Shown piece after piece: positions 16,979-25,178 of a DNA stretch of 37,118 bases. The first letter of the stretch is position 1. Each line of letters opens with the position of its first letter. The DNA is from Lachnospiraceae bacterium (GTDB taxonomy: Bacteria > Bacillota > Clostridia > Lachnospirales > Lachnospiraceae), in NCBI GenBank assembly GCA_017448245.1, contig JAFSLV010000023.1, forward strand, positions 1-37,118, written 5' to 3'. The position numbers were made by a program, and so were the translations under genes. The notes beneath the pieces are model-generated. The model did not search any database. It saw nothing but the letters and a program-made list of their open reading frames with translations, and was not told the origin of the DNA.

Positions 16979-18707
16979 CACACTCCGCGAAAAACTGAAG
17001 GCCTTTCAGCCCGCGGCGGAAAAACGGCTATTTCCGTTCGTTTTGTTTTTCTATCCTTTTTTCGGTGTATGGACCGGCGTCGACGTGACGGATACGATGT
17101 ATGCGCTGACCTACTACGCGCACGGGAACACGCTCGATCGGATGTGGTATTTTGCGACCTATCTTCCCAATCTCACCGGCAGACTCCTGATGCACCTGCC
17201 CTTTGGCGGCACGATGCTGGGGATCGGCATCTACTGTACGCTGTTCGTCTCGCTGACCGCGCTTTTTACGTACTACATGCTGCAGTTTTTTGATCTGCCG
17301 GGCTGGATGGTCTTTGCGGGACTCTTCCTTGCGGAGAGTCTTTGCTGGGCACCGGAGGTCATCCTCTATCACTATCTGAGCCATATCTTTTTTACGGCCG
17401 GCACGCTCATCCTCGTTCGCGCGCTCAGTGCGCCCGTCGCACAGAAACGTCTGCTCTTTTTGTCGGGAGCGCTCTTCGGACTCAATATCATGGTGCGCAT
17501 GCCCAACGTATTGCAGATCGCGATTCTCATCGTGATCTTCGGATACGGCATCTGGGCGCACAAAAACAAGCTGACGATGTGCAGGGAGGCGGGCGTATTC
17601 CTCGGCGGATACATCACGGGATTTTTCATCCCCTTTGCCTCGATCAGTCTCCTCTACGACCGGGAGGCCTACGTGCGCATGACCAGGGACCTCTTTTCGA
17701 TGACGTCGGGGTCGCCCTCGCACTCGGCGGCGGGGATGCTTGCGCTGATCGGCGGCGCCTACAAGGGAACGATCCTGCACATGGCAATCATGATTCCCTG
17801 CATCGCGGCCGGCTGCGTGATGTTTTTCCTGTGGAAGGATAAGTTTATCAAACAAAAGATCGCGCTCTACCTCGCGGGTGTCGTCGTGCTGATGGTCTAT
17901 TTCTTCCGGCGCGGCGTCTTCACGATGAATTACTGGTACTACGACAGCATCTTCCAGGCGTCGATGATGTTTCTGATCTGCGCGATCGTGTTATTTGTTC
18001 TCGATATCGCGGGGGTCCTGCGCGGACACGAGCACGAGCGGATGCTCTCGCTTGCCGCGCTCGTCATATTGCTGATCACGCCGCTCGGGTCCAACAACTA
18101 TACGTATCCGGCGATCAACAATCTCTTCTTCGTTGCGCCCGTTGCACTCTGCGTCCTGCGCCGCGCGATGCGCAGGGCTTCAAAGAGCGCTCTTGCGAGA
18201 GAGCATTTTACCTGGGAGTCGATCGTGCTGGCGATCACCGCGGTGCTCTTTGTGCAGGGAATCCTCTTCCATGCGATCTTTTCTTTCCGCGACGGAACGG
18301 ACGGTACGCCGCGCAACGTGCGCATCACACAGATCCCGAGGCTTGCGCACATGGTGACGACCGGGGAAAACGCGAACCGTCTCACGGGTCTGTATGTCTT
18401 TTTGACGCAGGGCGGCTTTTCCGGGCGGGAAGCGATTACTTTCGGCAACATCCCGGGGGTTGTGTATTTCTGTGATCTGACGCCGGCGATCTTTACGACG
18501 TGGCCGGATCTGCCGTCCAATACGACACAGCGCTTCAACGACGCGCTCGACGCGCTGGAGACTCCGCCGCTCATCATCATCGGCAGGACCGAGGATACCG
18601 ACGTGACGGTCGAGCGCAAGTCCACCTACCTGCAGATGTACCGGATGCAGCATACATATGAAAAAATCTACGATGACGGATATTTTGAGGTATACGAGGC
18701 ACAATGA
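16971..18707 (+). CDS. Polytopic membrane protein, GT-C-like glycosyltransferase candidate
   Basis: The 578-residue protein has about 11-12 membrane helices over the first 440 residues and a C-terminal extracytoplasmic domain of about 130 residues. The first outer loop carries GVDVTDTMYALTYY, which resembles the acidic motif of GT-C enzymes that use polyprenyl-phosphate sugars. It starts with GTG, in an 8-base overlap with the acyltransferase gene, and AAAGGAAAAAG upstream serves as ribosome site. The next gene encodes a GtrA domain, and a GtrB-like enzyme is at 305, so this is the best candidate for the third component (GtrC role) that moves the sugar to the polymer outside the cell. The family was not recognised with certainty; a polymerase or unknown transport role remains possible. 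Confidence 0.6.
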   Translation: MTDTLREKLKAFQPAAEKRLFPFVLFFYPFFGVWTGVDVTDTMYALTYYAHGNTLDRMWYFATYLPNLTGRLLMHLPFGGTMLGIGIYCTLFVSLTALFTYYMLQFFDLPGWMVFAGLFLAESLCWAPEVILYHYLSHIFFTAGTLILVRALSAPVAQKRLLFLSGALFGLNIMVRMPNVLQIAILIVIFGYGIWAHKNKLTMCREAGVFLGGYITGFFIPFASISLLYDREAYVRMTRDLFSMTSGSPSHSAAGMLALIGGAYKGTILHMAIMIPCIAAGCVMFFLWKDKFIKQKIALYLAGVVVLMVYFFRRGVFTMNYWYYDSIFQASMMFLICAIVLFVLDIAGVLRGHEHERMLSLAALVILLITPLGSNNYTYPAINNLFFVAPVALCVLRRAMRRASKSALAREHFTWESIVLAITAVLFVQGILFHAIFSFRDGTDGTPRNVRITQIPRLAHMVTTGENANRLTGLYVFLTQGGFSGREAITFGNIPGVVYFCDLTPAIFTTWPDLPSNTTQRFNDALDALETPPLIIIGRTEDTDVTVERKSTYLQMYRMQHTYEKIYDDGYFEVYEAQ

Positions 18708-19765
18708 ATACGAAAGATGACAGCCGGCAGCGGCCTGGGCCTGTTCCTGAACAACAAGAAACCGTAAGCGCACCCGCGCCAAAGGGAGGACTTCTCGCAC
18801 AGATCGCCAAATTCGGTCTGGTCGGCGTCTTTTGCTTTGTCGTCGACTACGTGATCTACCGCGTCTGCAACGGGGTCTTTGAAGGCACGGGGCTTGCCGC
18901 ACGGATTCCTTCCTACTATCTGGTCTCCGCGGCGTGCGGCTTTACCGTTTCGGTGGTGGTCAATTATCTGCTCTCGATGCGCTTTGTCTTTACGAGAAGA
19001 CAGGACATGAGCCGCGGGAGAGAATTTGTCATCTTTGTGATTCTCAGCATCATCGGTCTTGCCGTCAACGAGATCTGCATGTTTGTCGGGATGGATCTGA
19101 TCTACGCGGGATGGGCATGGATCAGGGGTCTGATGAGTTATGACTTTGCCAAGGACGTGTTCTTCAAATTCGGCGCAACCGGCGTCGTGATGGTCTATAA
19201 CTTTATCACGCGCAAGCTCTTTCTCGAGGGCGGGAACAGGACGCTTGAGACGACGGATCCCGTCACACTCACACCGGTCACGGAGCAGGATACGGAGGAT
19301 ATCCTGCGCTGGCGCAACGCCTCCTTTGTGAAGGAGCATTTTATTCTGCGAGACGATCTGACCGCGGAGGGACACGCGCGGTGGCTCACAGAACAGATCG
19401 GAACGGGAAAGGCCGTGCAGTTTGTGATCAGAGAGCCTTCGGGACGCGGCATCGGAAGCGTCTATCTGCGCGATGTCGACCATGAAAAAAAGCAGGCGGA
19501 ATACGGCGTCTTTATCGGTGAACAGGATGCCCTCGGAAAGGGATACGGCGCTTGGGCCTGCAAAAAAATGCTGTCGTACGCCTTTGACACGATGGGACTT
19601 AAAATCGTGTATCTGAGGGTCTATGCGGACAATGACGCCGCGATCGGCTCCTACAAAAAGGCAGGCTTTGTCGAAAAGGAGATCTTAAAGGACGTGGAGA
19701 GTACGGACGGGGAGATCAAGGACATGATACGGATGGAGGTGCGATGCGAAAAACCGTCTGTCTGA
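18704..19765 (+). CDS. GtrA-like membrane domain fused to a GNAT acetyltransferase
   Basis: The 353-residue protein has two parts. Residues 33-173 have four helices and the GtrA pattern: KFGLVGVFCFVVDY, then VNYLLSMRFVF, then KFGATGVVMVYNFITRK. GtrA proteins are thought to flip polyprenyl-phosphate sugars. Residues 186-345 form a RimJ/RimL-type GNAT domain: LTPVTEQDTEDILRWRN, the acetyl-CoA loop GKGYGAWACKKML (278-290) and DNDAAIGSYKKAGF (309-322). The WRN and GHARWL segments recall PseH, which N-acetylates an amino sugar. The 32-residue N-terminus is Pro/Gln-rich and disordered. The fusion is continuous with no frameshift sign. It may acetylate a cytoplasmic sugar before flipping. It starts in an ATGA overlap with the GT-C-like gene. 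Confidence 0.85.
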   Translation: MNTKDDSRQRPGPVPEQQETVSAPAPKGGLLAQIAKFGLVGVFCFVVDYVIYRVCNGVFEGTGLAARIPSYYLVSAACGFTVSVVVNYLLSMRFVFTRRQDMSRGREFVIFVILSIIGLAVNEICMFVGMDLIYAGWAWIRGLMSYDFAKDVFFKFGATGVVMVYNFITRKLFLEGGNRTLETTDPVTLTPVTEQDTEDILRWRNASFVKEHFILRDDLTAEGHARWLTEQIGTGKAVQFVIREPSGRGIGSVYLRDVDHEKKQAEYGVFIGEQDALGKGYGAWACKKMLSYAFDTMGLKIVYLRVYADNDAAIGSYKKAGFVEKEILKDVESTDGEIKDMIRMEVRCEKPSV

Positions 19766-22275
19766 GACATCTGATCGGCGGCGCGATCCTTGCCTGCACG
19801 GTGCTGCTGATCCTTGCGATCTATCCCGCGAGGATCTTCAGGAAGGAGCAGGTCTTTTCTCCCCGCACGCAGTTTGCCCCGCTTCCCGCGGAAGCGGTGA
19901 ACAAGGAGAGGAATCTCCGGCAGGCCTTTTTGCCGCAGTATGACCGCCTCTCTTCGCTCGAGGTATGGGTGGAGAGCCTCGACGCGGGGCGCTATATGAT
20001 CGCGACGCTCTATAACGAAAAGGAGGTCGCGATCGCGCAGCGCTATATCGATCTGGGCACATATGAACTCCCGGGCTTTGTGTCGATTCCTCTCGGCGTC
20101 GGCTGCCATGTGGGAGAGCGGCATGTATTGCTGCTCGAAAACCGCTTTTCGACCTATCGCACGGGCATCGTCTTTACGGACAGCGAAAGCGCGCAGGTCC
20201 TGCAGGGACTCTTCTACGGATGGGATCCCGTGCCAGGCATGCAGCTGCGGATGATCCTTCATTATGATCTGCCGGTCTCCAAAAAGGCATCGCTCCTCTT
20301 CATGGGACTGGCCGGCATCCTCGGCGCGGCACTCTTTCTTGCGGTGCGGAGATTTTTTGCAAAGCATCCGGAAAAGGACGCGATCCTTCTTCCCGCACGG
20401 GTTTTGGGATACGGACTCACGGGGGCGTCGGTGGTCTTCTATACGGCCCTCTTTGTCTGCAACCTGCCGTTTCGGCTCTTTGACTTACGGCCCGTCGAAT
20501 GCAGCTTTTATGCGCTCGGCATCGTGATCGCGGCGCTCATGACGCTCGGTGCGATCCGGCGATGCTTCTTTGAGGACGCGGAAGCGCTCCCTCTGATGAA
20601 AGGGGAAACGGACGACATGCCCGGAGCGGTATCCGCGGGGGGTGAAGCACCCTGCGGCATCAGAGAGCATCTGGTGAGCGTGCTGTTAGCGCTTGCCCTG
20701 CAATATACCTGCAACTATGTCAACGGCATCGTCGACGCGATGCATACGGACGCGAGACGCGGGATGCTTGTCTGTCTCTTTGCGGCCTGTGTGCTGCTGC
20801 TCATCGGTACGCATCCGCTGAAGAGACTGTCCGCACTCTTCCGGAGGATGAGCGTCTACGCGTATCTGACGGCACTCACCGGAATCGTGCTCCTGATCTT
20901 TCGTAACGGCAGGATGTGGATCACCTGGATGGTTGTACTCTGTGCGGTTCTGTTTTTTGCGGCGGCACCGTACGCAAGTAAGGGGCAGTGGGGGACGATC
21001 TTCCGGAACGCGGCGATGCTGCATTTTCTGTTATCGATGGTCTACTGCCTGCTCTTTCGCGCGTACCAGGCCTACGGTTATACGCGGTACGGATTTGTCT
21101 TCAGCACGGCGACGGTGACGGGAGAGTACATGAGCGCCATGTGTGCGCTGTGTGCGGTACTCGTGCTTTCCGCACTTGAAAGAACGCGGGGAGAGGCGCT
21201 TATCGTGCGGATCAAAAAGGCATGGATTCCTCTTTGCCTCTTCGGTCTGACGGCCTCCTATACGCTCTTTACGATCTCCCGCATCGGTTATGTGACGGCG
21301 GCCGCCGCGGTATGCGTGCTTGTCCTTGTCGCATCGTGCGGCAGACGGATGATCGTGCGCGCGTTTTGCGGTGCCTGCGCGCTGCTCCTTGCGGCGTGTG
21401 CGGTCTTTCCCGCGGCCTTTACGATGCAGCGCACGCTCCCCGCGCTCATCGGGCGCCACCATGTGTACGAGGGACCGGAGGAGACGACGACGCAGCCGAT
21501 GATCCTCGGAAGGACGGACCCCGGCAGTTCCTTTTATATCAGCATCGAGCGCTTTGCGGTGCTCTTCGGGGAGAGGATCCTCGGACTTCCCGCCCCCTTT
21601 TACTTTTATCCGTATGACGAGATCGAAAATTATTATGACGATTATTCCTTCCGCTATGTCGACAGCGGCTTTTCTCCGGAGAAAGGGCATCTCTATCCGC
21701 CGGGCATGAAGGTGCCGGTTGAGGAAGCGGCACCCGCGGAAGAAGAAGCGGCACCGGCGCATGAAGAGGGGGCATCCGGCGAAGAAGTGACCGCGGAGGA
21801 AGAGGCCGCACCGGGCGGAGAAACGTCCGCGGAGAAGGCGCCTGCGGAAGGAGAACCCCCCGCGGAGGAGAAAGAGGCGCCCGCGGAGGAGGAAGCAGAT
21901 GTCTCGAACGGCCGCCTCGACATCTGGAGATCCTATATCGCGGAGCTCAACATGACGGGACATCCGGGCATGTCGGGGGAAAACACCAAAGGGATCCACG
22001 CGCACAATATCTATCTGCAGACCGCCTTTGACTGCGGGATTCCGGCCGGCGTGTTGTTTTTTGCATGGATCGGGATTACAATGTGTGTGGGCATCTTCCG
22101 CTATTTCAGGGACGGCAGGAAGACACAGGATCTCCTCGCGCTTGCGGCTGCGGCATCTTTTGCGCTTGTTGGCCTCGGGGAATGGAGCTTTCATCTGTGC
22201 AATCCTGTGACGCTTCTGTTTTTGTGCGGCATCGCACCCTGGATGACAAGACGGGAACGGTCTGGCAATGAATAA
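19744..22275 (+). CDS. O-antigen ligase/Wzy-like membrane protein with N-terminal extracytoplasmic domain and acidic insert
   Basis: At 843 residues this is about twice the usual length. After a first helix (9-28) comes an outer domain of about 145 residues that looks beta-rich, then about ten helices. The O-antigen ligase region is near the C-terminus, with GRLDIWRSYI and HAHNIYLQTAFDCGIPAG (about 746-763), the loop that carries the catalytic histidine in WaaL/PglL. Between a YPPGMKVP stretch and that motif lies an insert of about 60 residues (659-719) made almost only of Glu, Ala, Pro and Gly. It starts inside the preceding gene (22-base overlap), with GGAGG before the ATG. It either polymerises repeat units or transfers glycan to an acceptor; sequence alone does not decide. 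Confidence 0.83.
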   Translation: MRKTVCLRHLIGGAILACTVLLILAIYPARIFRKEQVFSPRTQFAPLPAEAVNKERNLRQAFLPQYDRLSSLEVWVESLDAGRYMIATLYNEKEVAIAQRYIDLGTYELPGFVSIPLGVGCHVGERHVLLLENRFSTYRTGIVFTDSESAQVLQGLFYGWDPVPGMQLRMILHYDLPVSKKASLLFMGLAGILGAALFLAVRRFFAKHPEKDAILLPARVLGYGLTGASVVFYTALFVCNLPFRLFDLRPVECSFYALGIVIAALMTLGAIRRCFFEDAEALPLMKGETDDMPGAVSAGGEAPCGIREHLVSVLLALALQYTCNYVNGIVDAMHTDARRGMLVCLFAACVLLLIGTHPLKRLSALFRRMSVYAYLTALTGIVLLIFRNGRMWITWMVVLCAVLFFAAAPYASKGQWGTIFRNAAMLHFLLSMVYCLLFRAYQAYGYTRYGFVFSTATVTGEYMSAMCALCAVLVLSALERTRGEALIVRIKKAWIPLCLFGLTASYTLFTISRIGYVTAAAAVCVLVLVASCGRRMIVRAFCGACALLLAACAVFPAAFTMQRTLPALIGRHHVYEGPEETTTQPMILGRTDPGSSFYISIERFAVLFGERILGLPAPFYFYPYDEIENYYDDYSFRYVDSGFSPEKGHLYPPGMKVPVEEAAPAEEEAAPAHEEGASGEEVTAEEEAAPGGETSAEKAPAEGEPPAEEKEAPAEEEADVSNGRLDIWRSYIAELNMTGHPGMSGENTKGIHAHNIYLQTAFDCGIPAGVLFFAWIGITMCVGIFRYFRDGRKTQDLLALAAAASFALVGLGEWSFHLCNPVTLLFLCGIAPWMTRRERSGNE

Positions 22276-24151
22276 CAGGAACGCAGCAAAAAACAATCAG
22301 AATTTCGGGATGCTTCTGCGCCGCAGGATCGCACTCGTCATCGTGGACGTTGCGAGCGTGATCATTGCGTCCTTTCTCGGACTCCTGATCCGGTTTGAGC
22401 TCTCCTTTTCCTCGATCCCCGCGTATTTCCTCACGCCCGTCGAGAAGGCGCTTCCGCTGACGGTGGTCGTGACGCTCGTCCTCTTCTATGTCTTTCGTCT
22501 GTATCATTCGATCTGGGCGTTTGCGGGAGAAAAGGAGATGCAGAATCTCGTGATCGCCGGATTTTGCTCGGGAATGGCCGATGCGCTGATCCTGCAGTTT
22601 TTCAAGGTCGAGAGCATCGCGGTGCCCAAGAGTTTTTACTTTTTATATACCTTTGTGCTGATCTCCCTTGTCTTTGTGACGCGCTTCAGCTATCGTTTCC
22701 TGCGCGGCGTCCGTCACCGGCAGGGCAATAAGGATAATGAAACGGCCGTGATGATCGTGGGCGCGGGAGAGGCCGGCAATACGATCACCAAGGAGATCGT
22801 GACGAGCGGCTATTCCACGATGACGATCCGCTGCATCATCGACGACGATCCCGGCAAGTGGGGACGCTATATCCAGGGCATCCGCGTCATCGGAGGCAGG
22901 GACAAGATCATCGAGTGCGCCGATCTCTACAGCATCGAGGAGATCATCATCGCGATACCGTCGCTCGGCAGCAAACAGATGTCGGAGCTCCTCAATATCT
23001 GCAAGGAGACCAACTGCCGTCTGCGCGTCCTGCCCGGCGTCTACCAGCTCGTCAACGGCGAGGTCGACATGAGCAAGCTCCGCGAAGTCGACGTCGAGGA
23101 TCTGCTCGGGAGAGATCCGGTGCAGGTCGATATCGACTCGATCATCGATTACGTGAGCAAAAAGACGGTGCTCGTGACGGGCGGCGGCGGCTCCATCGGG
23201 AGCGAGCTGTGCCGGCAGATCGCCTCGCACCGGCCCGCCCATCTGATCATCCTCGATATCTACGAGAATAATATCTACGAGTTGCAGCAGGAGCTCGAGC
23301 ATCTCTATCCCGATGTGCGGATCACGATCCTGATCGCGTCGGTGCGGGACAAAAAGCGCATCGGGCATCTGTTTGAGATGTACCGTCCGGACATCGTCTA
23401 TCACGCGGCGGCACACAAGCATGTGCCGCTGATGGAGGCGTCCCCCTCGGAGGCCGTAAAAAACAATATCTTTGGCACGTGGTCCTGCGCGCTGGCCGCC
23501 GCCATGCACGGCACGAAACGTTTTGTGCTGATCTCGACCGACAAGGCGGTCAATCCGACCAATATCATGGGCGCTTCGAAGCGCGTCTGCGAGATGATCG
23601 TACAGACCTTAAACCGCATGCACGATACGGAATTTGTCGCCGTGCGCTTCGGCAATGTTCTGGGGTCTTCGGGGTCCGTCATCCCGCTCTTTAAAAAGCA
23701 GATCGCACAGGGCGGCCCCGTCACCGTCACCGACAAGGACATCATCCGCTACTTTATGACGATCCCCGAGGCGGTGTCGCTGGTGCTGCAGGCGGGCGCC
23801 TATGCCAAAGGCGGAGAGATCTTTGTCCTCGACATGGGAGAGCCCGTGCGGATCCTCGATCTTGCGGAAAATCTCATCAAGCTCTCCGGCTACCGCGTGG
23901 GAACGGACATCGAGATCGTCTTTACGGGTCTGCGCCCGGGAGAAAAGCTCTTTGAGGAGATGCTGATGGATGAAGAGGGACTGCAGGAGACCGATAACAG
24001 GCTCATTCATATCGGACATCCGATTCCGGTGGAAGAGGACCGCTTCTTTGTACAGCTCGAAGCACTGAAGGAAGCCGCCACGGCGGAGGACGCGGAGGAG
24101 ATCTGCCGCATCATGAAGGAGATCGTGCCGACCTATCACAGCGAGGTATGA
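22268..24151 (+). CDS. pglF-like: PglF/WbpM/CapD-like membrane UDP-HexNAc 4,6-dehydratase
   Basis: The 627-residue protein has four N-terminal helices (about 15-140), a first Rossmann-like domain (VMIVGAGEAGNTI near 160), then a long SDR domain with VTGGGGSIGSEL near 300. The catalytic region is STDKA at S423-A427 and NIMGASK, with M434 and K438: the tyrosine of normal SDRs is methionine, as in PglF and WbpM. The enzyme removes water from UDP-GlcNAc to give UDP-4-keto-6-deoxy-GlcNAc (D-series), precursor of bacillosamine, QuiNAc or FucNAc. A PglE-like aminotransferase and a PglC-like PGT lie at 26573 and 27847, beyond a two-gene inverted island. This is the last plus-strand gene before the island. 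Confidence 0.93.
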   Translation: MNNRNAAKNNQNFGMLLRRRIALVIVDVASVIIASFLGLLIRFELSFSSIPAYFLTPVEKALPLTVVVTLVLFYVFRLYHSIWAFAGEKEMQNLVIAGFCSGMADALILQFFKVESIAVPKSFYFLYTFVLISLVFVTRFSYRFLRGVRHRQGNKDNETAVMIVGAGEAGNTITKEIVTSGYSTMTIRCIIDDDPGKWGRYIQGIRVIGGRDKIIECADLYSIEEIIIAIPSLGSKQMSELLNICKETNCRLRVLPGVYQLVNGEVDMSKLREVDVEDLLGRDPVQVDIDSIIDYVSKKTVLVTGGGGSIGSELCRQIASHRPAHLIILDIYENNIYELQQELEHLYPDVRITILIASVRDKKRIGHLFEMYRPDIVYHAAAHKHVPLMEASPSEAVKNNIFGTWSCALAAAMHGTKRFVLISTDKAVNPTNIMGASKRVCEMIVQTLNRMHDTEFVAVRFGNVLGSSGSVIPLFKKQIAQGGPVTVTDKDIIRYFMTIPEAVSLVLQAGAYAKGGEIFVLDMGEPVRILDLAENLIKLSGYRVGTDIEIVFTGLRPGEKLFEEMLMDEEGLQETDNRLIHIGHPIPVEEDRFFVQLEALKEAATAEDAEEICRIMKEIVPTYHSEV

Positions 24152-24190
24152 GGCGCGTCAGACTGCGGGAAAAGAGCGCGGGATGCGGGA

Positions 24191-25150
24191 TTATGAGGCG
24201 AGGTCTTTTGCCTGCTGCATGAGCGATGCCTGACGCAGGATGCCGCGGGCGGTCTCTTCGCGTAACGAAGCGTCTTTCGTGCATCGGAGAAAATGCCTTA
24301 TGGAATTGGCAAAGGAAGGATCCGGGGAGAGCGCAACGCGCTCTTCTTTATTTTGTAATGAAATCAGGGCTTCCGGCGTATGGTCGTCCGGCGCCGTGAA
24401 AATCCTTCCGGTCGTGAGCATCCCTTTTGAGCCTTCCGCTTCGAGCGCGCAACGGTAGAAATGGTCCATGCCGAAGGCAAGCTGTGCGGTGAGGCCTTCG
24501 TCATTTTGCATGACGGCCGTGCCGCCGGTGTCGACCGCGGAGTCCGCGGGCCTGTCGAGTGCGCAGTGCACGATACGTGCGCTTTCTCCGAGGAGACGCA
24601 ATCCCAGACGTATCGTATAGCAGCCGGCATCCAGAAAGGCACCCCCGCCGTCCTCCTTGCGGTAGCGGAAATCGCCCGCGGGTCTTCCGGGAAAACAAAA
24701 AGCAAGACGGTAAAAGCGGATATCGCCGATCCGGCCCTCTTTCAGAATCTCTTCGATCTCCCGCAGCTGCTTATGATACAAAAACGTGAAATTTTCATGC
24801 AGCGCAAGACCTTTTGTACGGGCGGTGTCCGCAAGGAGCGCTGCCTGTTCGTATGTGACGGTAAAGGGCTTTTCCATCATCACGTGTTTGCCCGCGGCAA
24901 GCGCCTTCATCGCCCAGGTATAGTGCTGTGCGGGCACCGCGGGGATATAGACGGCATCGACTTCGGGAGAGGTGACGAGTGCGTCCGGGTCGTCAAAGAG
25001 CATGCCTCCGAAATCCTTTGCGAGCCGGGCGGCTTCTTCTTTTTTGGTATGATACGAGATGCCCGCAAAGGAAGCTTCTTCGATATGCGCGAGGGAAGGT
25101 AAGAATCTTCTGTTTGCAATCTCTGCGGGACAAAGAATGGCGATCTTCAT
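24191..25150 (-). CDS. Gfo/Idh/MocA-family oxidoreductase, probable NDP-sugar 3-ketoreductase
   Basis: The 319-residue protein has the N-terminal NAD(P) domain and the family signature EKPF with catalytic K94, followed by the substrate-side D174 and Y178 in DAGCYTI. In deoxysugar pathways, members such as KijD10 reduce the 3-keto group left by the 2,3-dehydratase, and that enzyme is encoded directly upstream on the same strand. That pairing is the main argument for function. An oddity is the nucleotide-binding loop, which reads LCPAEIANRRF where GXGXXG is normal, so the glycines are replaced. GGAGG precedes the start. It converges on the PglF-like gene with 39 bases between stops and no clear terminator. 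Confidence 0.85.
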   Translation of the reverse strand: MKIAILCPAEIANRRFLPSLAHIEEASFAGISYHTKKEEAARLAKDFGGMLFDDPDALVTSPEVDAVYIPAVPAQHYTWAMKALAAGKHVMMEKPFTVTYEQAALLADTARTKGLALHENFTFLYHKQLREIEEILKEGRIGDIRFYRLAFCFPGRPAGDFRYRKEDGGGAFLDAGCYTIRLGLRLLGESARIVHCALDRPADSAVDTGGTAVMQNDEGLTAQLAFGMDHFYRCALEAEGSKGMLTTGRIFTAPDDHTPEALISLQNKEERVALSPDPSFANSIRHFLRCTKDASLREETARGILRQASLMQQAKDLAS

Positions 25151-25178
25151 GGAGGGACCTCCGTGGTCGCGCGGCGCG

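Noticed and set aside
21031-22296. Minus-strand frame of 421 codons opposite the ligase-like gene
   Set aside because: The translation is a shadow of the repetitive GAG/GCG codons on the plus strand (Arg/Phe/Leu runs) and has no domain of its own.
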